NCBI GenBank assembly: GCA_036417435.1
Contig: CM070905.1
Location: forward strand, 62,203,092-62,267,091
Reading direction: 5' to 3'
DNA: 64,000 nt
From: Inia geoffrensis
Lineage: Eukaryota > Chordata > Mammalia > Artiodactyla > Iniidae
A program made the translations under genes and the position numbers. Of the stretch, positions 23,660-34,275 are shown one piece after another. The stretch's first letter is position 1; each line of letters begins with the position of its first letter. Below the pieces are notes generated by a model. The model made no database searches. It saw nothing but the letters and a program-made list of their open reading frames with translations, and had not been told where the DNA came from.

Positions 23660-24440
23660 GACAGAATGCTTGGCGTGGAGACAGGTATCTTCTCAAGTCG
23701 GAAGCCAGGGAATTACTCTTGACTTCTTCCTCTCCCCCAAGCCTAACCCAGTTGATCAGCAAGTCACTTCGTTTCTAGCTCACTTATCTGTCCTGTCCTC
23801 TCCCTTTCCACTCCACCTGCAGTGGGTCAGGCCTTACTATCTCTCACATGGACCACTGCAAAGACGTTCTGAAATAGCCTCCTCATCCCTAGTCTTACTT
23901 TCATTCAGTCCATTCGCCACAGATCTGACCATGTAGTTGCCTTATTTGATGACATAGGGGGCTCTTAGCTTCTTCTCAGATAAAATCCAGTAACTTTTGT
24001 CTGGTGTGCATGTCCCTTCATGATCTGGCCCTGCCCAGTGTATAAACATCCAGGTCTGTCCTGTGTCGTTTTACAGGGTTTCTTACCATGCCATGAGCAT
24101 ATTCCTTTCTCCTGGAGTTTATGCGTGCAATTTTCCTTTTTTCCTCGAGTGCTTTCTTTACGCCTCACCCCTCATGAACACTTTGTGTAGTTCCGATCCT
24201 CCTTCAAACTCCTGCTCAAATATCTTTCAACTGGGGCGCCGTCTTTGTCTCCCTCAGGCAGCATAAAGTCCTCTCTTCTGCTCTCTCTGCACATTTAAAC
24301 ACCTGTGTTCTGGCTTCTTGTATGGTGACCAGGTGCATCATGAACTGGGGATCCTGGCTGCTTCAGCATTGTGTTCTCTGTGCCTAGCACCATGCATGGC
24401 ATGTGTCAGGCACTCAATCAATGTTTAATATTAGTTGCAT
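23660..24440 (+). repeat. L2 LINE, 3' portion
   Basis: A sense L2 copy: 'ttactctt gacttcttcctc', 'aacccagttgatcagcaagt', 'accactgcaaagacgttctg', 'cacagatctgaccatgtagt', 'catgatctggccctgcccag', 'ctcaaatatctttcaactgg', ending 'catgtgtcaggcactcaatc'. Open frames on either strand are by-products of this repeat. Confidence 0.75.
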
Positions 24441-25714
24441 GCAGGAATGAACATTTAGATTAGACCAAAGACAGAATAACTTGTTCAGCTCATTACCATA
24501 GTACTGAAACACTCGTAACGTTGGCCAAATTCCTTAGTTTTTCAATGCTGGATTAATGGGAGTATATTTGTAAAGTTACTCCATCTTTCCAAATTGAATT
24601 ATTTACATCAGGTTCTGCCATAGTTTCTGTTAGTTTTTCAGGTTATCTTTAATCATTCCCATTAGGCAGGCTCAGTGATGATTCTGATTCCCAAATCCTA
24701 AAGAGGCTCTTAGTTCTATTACGTATTATGCCTTTGCTCAAAACTCTGTTGTGTTTTGGACATTTCTCCTTTGTATTGACTGTTTTGGCATCCATTCCTG
24801 ACTGAAGACGCATTTTAAATGGTATTTTAAAAAGTGATTTTAAGTGTTTTTTCTCTTATTTTTAAGTAGTGATTCCTAAGTGGTTTTGGTATGTGTTTTG
24901 CCTTCCTTAGCTATTGAAAATAGTACAAACTTTCTTGCCCAAGAATTAAGAAGTCGGCAAAATAAGTAAATGACAAGCATCTGAAACTTTTCTTTAGACC
25001 ATGGGTATTACTGCTACTCCTTAAAATTTTAATTCCCAATTTTTAGTGTATCAAATACTGTTTACATTCAACAGTTGCTTATAGTGTGCTATATCTGACA
25101 AGTTACAGGTAATAACTGGAAGAATGTAAGACTGTTGAAAGCTGCGATCTTCTCTGTCTCATTTATTGCTGAAACTCTGATGCCTAAAAACAGTACTTAC
25201 ATATGGTAAGTGTCCAGTAAATAGTTGTTGAAGGAAGGAAAGAAGGAAGCAATGGCAGTAGAATTTCACTTAACCAGTGCCTGCATAGCCTTCACCAGGG
25301 TGAACTTTCAAGTCCAAAGTCAACGAAAGAGAATTTTAGCACTTGTACACCAGACCTACAGAGACCCTCAGAAATCACACTTGTGCAAAAAGGGCCACTG
25401 AATCAGAAGGAGGTGCACCATTGTTAGTTGGATAATCTCCATGAGTTTTACTTTTTTTTTTAAACCTCCACTTCATGCCTGTTGACATCGAGAACCGAAA
25501 TCAGATTCTGTACTTTCAACTCCAGTAGTTGTAGTTTTTTGCTCTGAAAGAAAAATGGATTCAGATTCTGGCGTAACATTATTTAGTCACTAAAAGATCC
25601 AATGAGTAACTTTGCATTTTTCTCATTGCCTAACTAAAACCTGCTTAGCCTGGTTAATAGATAATTCCCTAGTTTCTTATCCAAGTCAATTTTGAACTAT
25701 CAGACCATTTTTTT
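24441..25714. other. No feature recognised
   Basis: AT-rich DNA preceding the L1 insertion site. It ends in the T-rich target 'ccatttttttt'. Confidence 0.45.
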
Positions 25715-25730
25715 TATTTCAGTATTTCTT
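25715..25730 (+). repeat. Target-site duplication of full-length L1 (left)
   Basis: TATTTCAGTATTTCTT occurs here and, perfectly, at 32576-32591 on the other side of the L1. The empty site can be read as ...TTTCTT/AAAC..., close to the L1 endonuclease preference TTTT/AA. Confidence 0.97.
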
Positions 25731-26096
25731 TTTTCATCTTTATTGGAGTATAATTGCTTTACAATGGTGTGTTACTTTTTGCTTTATAACAATGAAAATC
25801 AGTTACACATATACTTATGTCCCCATATATCTTCCCTCTTGCGTCTCCCTCCCTCCCACCCTCCCTATCCCACCCCTCTAGGTGGTCACAGAGCACCGAG
25901 CTGATCTCCCTGTGCTATGCGGCTGCTTCCCACTAGCTATCTATTTTACATTTGGTAGTGTATATATGTCCATGCCACTCTCTCACTTTGTCACAGCTTA
26001 CCCTTCCCCCTCCCCATATCCTCAAGTCCATTCTCTAGTAGGTCTGTGTCTTTATTCCCATCTTACCCCTAGGTTCTTCATGACATTTTTTTTTCC
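25731..26096 (-). mobile_element. L1 3'UTR of the full-length element
   Basis: It contains the antisense forms of the 3'UTR motifs seen at 13.5 and 22.0 kb: 'ggagtataattgctttacaa', 'gcgtctccctccctcccacc', 'ggtggtcacagagcaccgag', 'cccactagctatctatttta'. The A tail is only about six bases. Confidence 0.93.
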
Positions 26097-29000
26097 TTAG
26101 ATTCCATAGATATGTGTTAGCCCATGGTATTTGTCTTTCTCTTTCTGACTTACTTCACTCTGTATGACAGACTCTAGGTCCATCCACCTCACTACAAATA
26201 ACTAAATTTCGTTTCCTTTTATGGCTGAGTAATATTCCATTGTATATACGTGCCACATCTTCTTTATCCATTCATCCGATGATGAACACTTAGGTTGTTT
26301 CCCTGCCCTGGCTATTGTAAATAGAGCTGCAATGAACATTTTGGTACATGACTCTTTTTGAATTATGGTTTTCTCAGGGTATGTGCCCAGTAGTGGGATT
26401 GCTGGGTCATATGGTAGTTCTATTTGTAGTTTTTTAAGGAACCTCCATACTGTTCTCCACAGTGGCTGTATCAATTTACATTCCCACCAACAGTGCAAGA
26501 GGGTTCCCTTTTGTCCACACCCTCTCCAGCATTTATTGTTTCTAGATTTTTTGATAATGGCCATTCTGACCGGTGTGAGATGATATTGTAGTTTTGATTT
26601 GCATTTCTCTAATGATTAGTGATGTTGAGCATTCTTTCATGTGTTTGTTGGCAGTCTGTATATCTTCTTTGGAGAAATGTCTGTTTAGGTCTTCTGCCCA
26701 TCTTTGGATTGGGTTGTTTGTTTTTTTGTTATTGAGCTGCATGAACTGCTTATAAATTTTGGAGATTAATCCTTCGTCAGTTGCTTCATTTGCAAATATT
26801 TTCTCCCATTCTGAGGGTTGTCTTTTGATCTTGTTTATCGTTTCCTTTGCTGTGCAAAAGCTTTGAAGTTTCATTAGGTCCCATTTGTGTATTTTTGTTT
26901 TTATTTCCATTTCTCTAGGAGGTGGGTCAAAAAGGATCTTGCTGTGATTTATGTCATAGAATGTTCTGCCTATGTTTTCCTCTAAGAGTTTGATAGTTTC
27001 TGGCCTTACATTTAGGTCTTTAATCCATTTTGAGCTTATTTTTGTGTATAGTGTTTTTGTGTTTTGTGTAGGGAGTGATCTAATCTCATACTTTTACATG
27101 TACCTGTCCAGTTTTCCCAGCACCACTTATTGAAGAGGCTGTCCTTTCTCCACTGTACATTCCTGCCTCCTTTATCAAAGATAAGGTGACCATATGTGCG
27201 TGGGTTTATCTCTGGCCTTTCTATCCTGTTCCATTGATCTATATTTCTGTGTTTGTGCCAGTACCATACTGTCTTGATTACTGTAGACTTGTAGTATAGT
27301 CTGAAGTCAGGGAGCCTTATTCCTCCAGCTCCGTTTTTCTTTTTCAAGATTGCTTTGGCTATTCGGGGTCTTTTGTGTTTCCATATAAACTGTGAAGTTT
27401 TTTGTTCTAGTTCTGTGAAAAATGCCAGTGGTAGTTTGATAGGGATTGCATTGAATCTGTAGATTGCTTTGGGTAGTAGAGTCATTTTCACAATGTTGAT
27501 TCTTCCTATCCAAGAACATGGTATATCTCTCCATCTGTTTGTATCATCTTTAATTTTTTTCATCAGTGTCTTATAATTTTCTGCATACAGGTCTTTGTCT
27601 CCTTAGGTAGGTTTATTCCTAGATATTTTATTCTTTTTGTTGCAGTGGTAAATGGGAGTGTTTTCTTGATTTCACTTTCAGATTTTTCATCATTAGTGTA
27701 TAGGAATGCCAGAGATTTCTGTGCATTAATTTTGTATCCTGCAACTTTACCAAATTCATTGAGTAGCTCTAGTAGTTTGCTGATAGTAGCATCTTTAGGA
27801 TTCTCTATGTATAGTATCATGTCATCTGCAAACAATGACAGCTTTACTTCTTCTTTTCCGATTTGGATTCCTTTTATTTCCCTTCCTTCTCTGATTGCTG
27901 TGGCTAAAACTTCCAAAACTATGTTGAATAAGAGTGGTGAGAGTGGGCAACCTTGTCTTGTTCCTGATCTTAGTGGAAATGCTTTCAGTTTTTCACCATT
28001 GAAGACGATGTTGGCTGTGGGTTTGTCATATATGGCCTTTATTATGTTGAGGAAAGTTCCCTCTATGCCTACCTTCTGCAGGGTTTTTATCATAAATTGG
28101 TGTTGAATTTTGTCGAAAGCTTTCTCTGCATCTATTGAGATGACCATATGGTTTTTCTCCTTCAGTTTCTTAATGTGGTGTATCACTTTGATTGATTTGC
28201 GTATATGGAAGAATCCTTGCATTCCTAGGATAAACCCCACTTGATCATGGTGTATGATCCTCTTAATGTGCTGTTGGATTCTGTTTGCTAGTATTTTGTT
28301 GAGGATTTTTGCATGTATGTTCATCAGTGTTATCGGCCTGTAGTTTTCTTTCTTTGTGACATCCTTGTCTGGTTTTGGTATCAGGGTGATGGTGGCCTCA
28401 TAGAATGAGTTTGGGAGTGTTCCTCCCTCTGCTATATTTTGGGAGAGTTTGAGAAGGATAGATGATAGCTCTCCTCTCAATCGTTGATACAATTCACCTC
28501 TGAAGCCATCTGGTCCTGGGCTTTTGTTTGTTGGAAGATTCTTAATCACAGTTTCAACTTCAGTGCTTGTGATTGGTCTGTTCATATTTTCTATTTCTTC
28601 CTCATTCAGTCTTGGCATGTTGTGCATTTCTAAGAATTTGTCCATTTCTTCCAGGCTGTCCATTTTATTGGCATAGAGTTGCTTGTAGTAGTCCCTCATG
28701 CTCTTTTGTATTTCTGCAGTGTCAGTTGTTACTTCTCCTTTTTCATTTCTAATTCTGTTGATTTGAGTCTTCTCCCTTTTTTTCTTGATGAGTCTGGCTA
28801 ATGGTTTATCTATTTTGTTTATCTTCTCAAAGAACCAGCTTTTAGTTTTGTTGATCTTTGCTATTGTTTCCTTCATTTCTTTTTATTTATTTCTGATCTG
28901 ATCTTTATTATTTCTTTCCTTCTGCTAACTTTGGGGTTTTTTTGTTCTTCTTTCTCTAATTGCTTTAGGTGCAATGTTAGGTTGTTTATTCGAGATGTTT

Positions 29001-29925
29001 CCTGTTTCTTAATGTAGGATTGTATTGCTATAAACTTCCCTCTTAAAACTGCTTTTGCTGTATCCCATAAGTTTTGGGTCGTCGTGTCTCCGTTTTCATT
29101 TGTTTCTAGGTATTTTTTGGTTTCCTCTTTGATTTCTTCAGTGATCACTTCATTATTAAGTAGTGTGTTTTTTAGCCTCCATGTGTTTGTATTTTTTATA
29201 GATCTTTTCCTGTAATTGATATCTAGTCTCATAGCATTGTGGTTGGAAAAGATACTTGATACAATTTCAGTTTTCTTAAATTTACCAAGGCTTGATTTGT
29301 GACCCAAGATATGATGTATCCTGGAGAATGATCCATGAGCACTTGAGAAAAATGTCTATTCTGTTGTTTTTGGATGGAATGTCCTATAAATATCAATTAA
29401 GTCCATCTTGTTTAATGTATCATTTAAAGCTTGTGTTTCCTTATTTATTTTCATTTTGGATGATCTGTCCATTGGTGAAAGTGGGGTGTTAAAGTCCCCT
29501 ACTATGAATGTGTTACTGTCAATTTCCCCTTTTATGGCTGTTAGCATTTGCCTTATGTATTGAGGTGCCCCTATGTTGGGTGCATAAATATTTACAATTG
29601 TTGTATCTTCTTCTTGGATCGATCCCTTGATCATTATGTAGTGTCCTTCTTTGTCTCTTCTAATAGTCTTTATTTTAAAGTCTATTTTGTCTGATATGAG
29701 AATTGCTACTCCAGCTTTCTTATGGTTTCCATTTGCATGGAATATCTTTTTCCATCCCATCATTTTCAGTCTGTATGTGTCTGTAGGTCTGAAGTGGGTC
29801 TCTTGTAGACAGCATATATATGGGTCTTGTTTTTGTATCCATTCAGCCAGTCTGTGTCTTTTGGTGGGAGCATTTAATCCATATACATTTAAGGTAATTA
29901 TTGATATGTGTGTTGCTATTCCCAT
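26097..29925 (-). pseudogene. L1 ORF2 (endonuclease/reverse transcriptase), broken
   Basis: Reads from 29925 to a family-typical stop at 26097-26099. The endonuclease domain begins MGIATHISIITLNVYGLNAP and keeps the QETH and GDFNTPLSPMDR motifs. The reverse transcriptase keeps [31 protein letters not shown] and [12 protein letters not shown] with both catalytic aspartates. The C-terminal cysteine-rich region is C-x3-C-x7-H-x4-C ([18 protein letters not shown]). Lesions: an in-frame stop near 29355 after HPKTTE; frameshifts near 28876, near 27595 (one base lost), after LDHSL near 27090, and near 26555; and a premature stop at 26202 after GNEI, beyond which the homologous frame (MDLESVIQSEVSQ) continues. 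At least six inactivating changes rule out function in cis. Confidence 0.95.
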
Positions 29926-29983
29926 TTTGTTAATTGTTTTTGGTTTGTTATTTTAGGTCTTTTCCTTCTTTTGTGTTTCTTGC

Positions 29984-30877
29984 CTAGAGAAGGTCCTTTA
30001 GCATTTGTTGTAAAGCTGCTTTGGTGGTACTGAACTCTCTCAGCTTTAGCTTGTTTGTAAAGGTTTTAATTTCTCCATCACATCTGAATGAGATCCTTGC
30101 TGGGTACAGTAATCTTGGTTGTAGGTTTTTCTCCTTCATCACTTTAAATATGTCCTGCTAGTCCCTTCTGGCTTGTGGAGTTTCTGCTGAAAGATCAGCT
30201 GTTAACCTTATGGGGATTCCTTTGTGTGTTATTTGTTGTTTTTCCCTTGCTGTTTTTAATATGTTTTCTTTGTATTTAATTTTTGACAGTTTTATTAGTA
30301 TGTGTCTTGGTGTGTTTCTCCTTGCATTTACCCTGTATGGGACTCTCTGTGCTTCCTGGACTTGATTAACGATTTCCTTTCCAATATTAGGTAAGTTTTC
30401 AACTATAATCTCTTCAAATACTTTCTCAGTCCCTTTCTTTTTCTCTTCTTCTTCTTCTGGAACCCGTATAATTCGAATGTTGGTGCATTTAATGTTGTCC
30501 CAGAGGTCTCTGAGACTGTCCTCAGTTCTTTCCATTCTTTTTTTTATTCTGCTCTCCAGTAGTTATTTCCACTGTTTTATCTTCCAGGTCACTTATCTGT
30601 TCTTCTGCCTCAGTTATTCTCCTATTGATCCCTTCTAGAGTATTTTTAATTTCATTTATTGTGTTGTTCATCATTGTTTGTTTCATCTTCAGTTCTCTAG
30701 GTCCTTGTTAAATGTTCCTTGCATTTTCTTTATTCTATTTACAAGATTTTGGATCATCTTTATCATCATTACTCTGAATTCATTTTCAGGTAGACTGCCT
30801 ATTACCTCTTCATTTGTTAGGTCTGGTGGGTTTTTATCTTGATCCTTCATCTGCTGTGTGTTTTTCTGTCTTCTCAT
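29984..30877 (-). pseudogene. L1 ORF1 (RNA-binding chaperone), broken
   Basis: Starts at 30877 with MRRQKNTQQMKDQDK, followed by a predicted coiled-coil stretch, then the RRM-like and C-terminal domain with DLWDNIKCTNIRIIRVPEEE, RRNTPRHILIKLSK and AREKQQITHKGIPIRL. A one-base loss after KDLEN (near 30688) and a compensating indel near 30540 shift the coiled-coil frame. A TGG-to-TAG change at about 30157 stops the frame after TPQARRD. The homologous frame resumes as QDIFKVMKEKNLQPRLL and ends LKDLL at 29984. It is about 297 codons, somewhat short for the family (around 340). Confidence 0.93.
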
Positions 30878-32575
30878 TTTGCTTATCTTACTGTGTTTGG
30901 GGTCTCCTTTTTGCAGGCTGCAGGTTCATAATTCCCATTGTTTTTGGTGTCTGTCCCCAGTGGCTAAAGTTGGTTCAGAGGGTTGTGTAGGCTTCCTGGT
31001 GGAGGGGACTAGTGCCTGTGTTCTGGTGGATAAGGCTGAATCTTGTCTTTCTGGTGGGCAGGTCCACGTCTGGTGGTGTGTTTTGGGGTGTCTGTGGACT
31101 TATTATGATTTTAGGCAGCCTCTCTGCTAATGGGTGGGTTTGTGTTCCTGTCTTGCTAGTTGTTTGGCATAGGGTGTCCAGCACTCTAGCTTGCTGGTCG
31201 TTGAGTGAAGCTGGGTGCTGGTGTTGAGATGGAGATCCCTGGGAGATTTTCGCCATTTGATATTACGTGGAGCTGGGAGGTCCCTTGTGGACCAGTGTCC
31301 TGAAGTTGGCTCTCCCACCTCAGAGGCACAGCACTGACTCCTGGCTGCAGCCTTTCATCCACACGGCTCAGAATAAAAGGGAGAAAAAGTAGAAAGAAAG
31401 AAAAAAAGAGGATAAAGGAAAATAAAATAAAGTAAGATAAAATAAAATAAAGTTATTAAAATAAAAAATAATTATTAAAAAAAAATTTTTAAGTAAAAAA
31501 AAAAATAAAAAAACGGACAGATAGAACCCTAGGACAAATGGTGAAAGCAAAGCTATACTGACAAAATCTCACACAGAAGCATACACATACACACTCACCA
31601 AAAGAGGAAAAGGGGAAAAAAAAATAAGAAATCTTGCTCTCAAAGTCCACCTCCTCAATTTGGGATGATTCGTTGTCTATTCATGTATTCCACAGATGCA
31701 GGGTACATCAAGTTGATTGTGGAGCTTTAATCCGCTGCCCCTGAGGCTGCTGGGAGAGATTTCCCTTTCTCTTTGTTCGACCAGCTCCCAGGGCTCAGCT
31801 TTGGATTTGGCCCCGCCTCTGCATGTAGGTCGCTGGAGGGCGTCTGTTCTTCGCTCAGACAGGACCGGGTTAAAGGAGCAGCTGCTTCAGGGACTCTGGC
31901 TCACTCAGGCCGGGGGGAGGGATGGTTGAGGATGCGGGGCGAGCCTGCGGCGGCAGAGGCTACCATGACGTTGCACCAGCCTGAGGCGTGCCGTGCGTTC
32001 TCCAGGGGAAGTTGTCCCTGGATCCTGGGACCCTGGCAGTGGCAGGCTGCACAGGCTCCCTGGAGGGTAGGTGCGGATAGTGACCTGTGCTTCCACGCAG
32101 GCTTCTGCTGCCGCCACAGGGTGGCGGCACCAGCAGCCTTAGTGTCTCATGCCCGTCTCTGGGGTCCGCGCTGTGAGCAGCGGCTCGCACCCGTCTCTGG
32201 AGCTCCTTTAAGCAGCGCTCTTAATCCCCTCTCCTTGTGCACCAGGAAACAGAGGGAAGAAAAAGTCTCTTGTCTCTTCGGCAGGTCCAGACTTTTCTCC
32301 GGACTCCCTCCCGGCTAACCGTGGTACACTAACCCTCTGCAGGCCGTGTTCACACCGCCAGCCCCAGTCCTCTCCCTGCGCTGATCTCTGAAGCCCGTGC
32401 CTCAGCTCCCAGCCCCGCCCGCCCTGGCGGGTGAGTAGACAAGCCTCTCGGGCTGGTGAGTGCCGGTCGGCACCGATCCTCTGTGTGGGAATCTCTCTGC
32501 TTTGTTCTCTGCCCGCCTGTTGCTGTGCTCTCCTCCGCGGCTCCGAAGCTTGCCCCCTCCTCCACCCGCAGTCTC
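30878..32575 (-). promoter_or_regulatory. L1 5'UTR / internal promoter region
   Basis: The roughly 1.7-kb region upstream of ORF1 has three parts. About 31700-32575 is GC- and CpG-rich, as expected for the L1 internal pol II promoter. About 31375-31660 is extremely A-rich on the + strand (T-rich in the L1 sense strand). The remainder is moderate. Transcription would initiate at the 32575 end and run leftward. Other mammalian L1 5'UTRs also carry an antisense promoter; if this one does, it would fire rightward. Open frames in this region on both strands are GC by-products. Confidence 0.8.
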
Positions 32576-32591
32576 TATTTCAGTATTTCTT
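32576..32591 (+). repeat. Target-site duplication of full-length L1 (right)
   Basis: TATTTCAGTATTTCTT, identical to 25715-25730, immediately adjoins the 5' end of the L1. Confidence 0.97.
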
Positions 32592-33944
32592 AAACACTTA
32601 TTTGGGGCAAGGCTCTGTTAAACGTTGTTCACCACGTCTAAAAATGTTGGGGTTATTGCTCTGTGGAAGTTTTGTGGTGAAAAAAATTGTTTTATTGATA
32701 CATTTAAAAGTTCATCATTGCAAGATCATGTAAGACAGTTGGCCATAATTGAACTCCAGGATTGGAGGCTATAACCATGTCTCAGAGGCAATCCATCCCT
32801 CAGGCAAAATTCAGGGCATCACGCAGCCATCCATCAGTTAACCAAATGAATCAGTTCACCATGCTACTGCTTTCCTCAATCGAGTTAAGTGTTAAGGAGT
32901 TTTACTAATAAAGAAAGGTGGAGCTACAGGAGAGTGTGAGATCTGAGCATATGAGAATTATAGGCTAAATTATAAATTATGGTTAAAAGCAGAATATGAG
33001 AATGCTTAGTTTTTCTGACATATTTAAACCTATTACTTCACCTCATTATAAGTGACTAAGAGGAATATTCTGTTTCTATCTCAAGATCTTTTTAGGTGTT
33101 GATTATAAAATGTATAATTCCACTAACTTTTTGGTTTGTAATATATTGCCTGAAATTGTCAGTCAAGTCAAAACCCAAACTTGAAATAAAAATTTTCTAA
33201 CAATAAATGTGAAAGAAGAAAAATATTGGCATTCATTTTTGAAAGAAATGTTAAATATTTTACATTTTGAATATTCAGATTTGCGGACTAAATACTGGCA
33301 CCTCTCCGTCACTTATTTTTCTACTAACGATCATCCCTGCCTCAGCTCTTGAAAATGGCTTGTTGAGTTTCGGTTTTGCATGCAAGCCCTTATGCAGTCC
33401 TTTGTAGTTTCATGAGGGCCGAAGAGCTTGTTAGCCCGGAATTTAGTATATTTTGGTACTCATTTGTTTTTATTCTTTTCTTGATTTTTTTGGAACTCTT
33501 TTCATGAGGAAACTCCATGATTCTTACCAGTTAGTCATAAACCAGTTTGGATTTAGGAATTACATAATTTACTACTTTGGAACACTATTTTATTCAAGTG
33601 GCAAATAGTAAAGATGGGGAAATTTCACTGAATATTGGGTGATACGGCTGATAATTAGATCCTCAGAGAAAAACGCAGACTCCTGAAATTTGTGGCAGGA
33701 TCAGAAATGTGGCCAGGGAAAGCAAGTAGTTTAATAGATAAATACTTGTTATTAATGAAAATTAAGCATGACCTCTTAGAATTCAACCCCTGTTTCTAGT
33801 GGTATAGCTTTTTTGTTTTTACTGTGTTCATTAACACAGAGAATAAGTAACCTCACTGGTGGCTTGAGATTTGACTCGCAGGAAAACATTAGGTAGTAAT
33901 TAAGAGCAAGGCCTTTTTTTTTTTTTCCTCCAAGCTGTGAAGTT
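32592..33944. other. No feature recognised
   Basis: AT-rich DNA to the right of the L1. No gene or repeat recognised. Confidence 0.45.
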
Positions 33945-34275
33945 TTAACTGCACTGCCTAATGTGGTTGCTCCTTGCCACATGTAGCTGTTGAGCACTTG
34001 AAATGTGACCAGTAGTCCGAATTCAGATGTGCTATATGTGTAAAATACATACTGGGTTTCAAAGACTTGGTATGAAAGAAAGATTGTAAAATATTTCAGT
34101 GATACTTTATGTGTATTACATGTTGCCACGACAATATTCTGGATATACTGAGTTAGAAAAAAAGAAGTATTAAAATGAATTTTACCTGTTTCTTCTAACT
34201 TACTGTGGCTATGAGAAAATTTTAAATTACAAATGTGGTTTGCCTTATAGTTTTACTGGACAATGCCAGTCTAAT
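33945..34275 (+). repeat. hAT-like ancient DNA repeat, copy 1
   Basis: It shows 'ttgccacatgtagctgttga', 'gagcacttgaaatgtgacca', 'tgtgtaaaatacatactggg', 'ttctggatatactgagtta', ending 'tactggacaatgccagtc'. It aligns with 62035-62545 ('gcacatgaaatatg', 'tgtaaaatacatactgga', 'gatatattgggttaagtaaa'). This is the well-known mammalian repeat with the 'ttggacagc' terminus; I do not assign a name. Confidence 0.7.

Larger units (their letters stand above)
25731..32575 (-). mobile_element. Full-length L1 LINE (about 6.85 kb), inactive
   Basis: A complete L1 in minus orientation between perfect 16-bp target-site duplications. From its 5' end (32575) it has a GC- and CpG-rich 5'UTR of about 1.7 kb, ORF1 (30877-29984), ORF2 (29925-26097), a 3'UTR (26096-25731) and a very short A tail (T run 25729-25734). 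The ends and duplication are those of target-primed reverse transcription with no 5' truncation, which is uncommon, since most L1 copies are truncated. Both ORFs carry nonsense and frameshift lesions, so it cannot mobilise on its own. The 5'UTR end points toward higher coordinates. Confidence 0.96.

Noticed and set aside
27645..28106. 153-codon + strand open frame
   Set aside because: It is the exact antisense of the L1 ORF2 reverse-transcriptase region.
31773..32318. 181-codon + strand open frame in GC-rich DNA
   Set aside because: It is antisense to the L1 5'UTR; several overlapping frames on both strands are open there because of composition.
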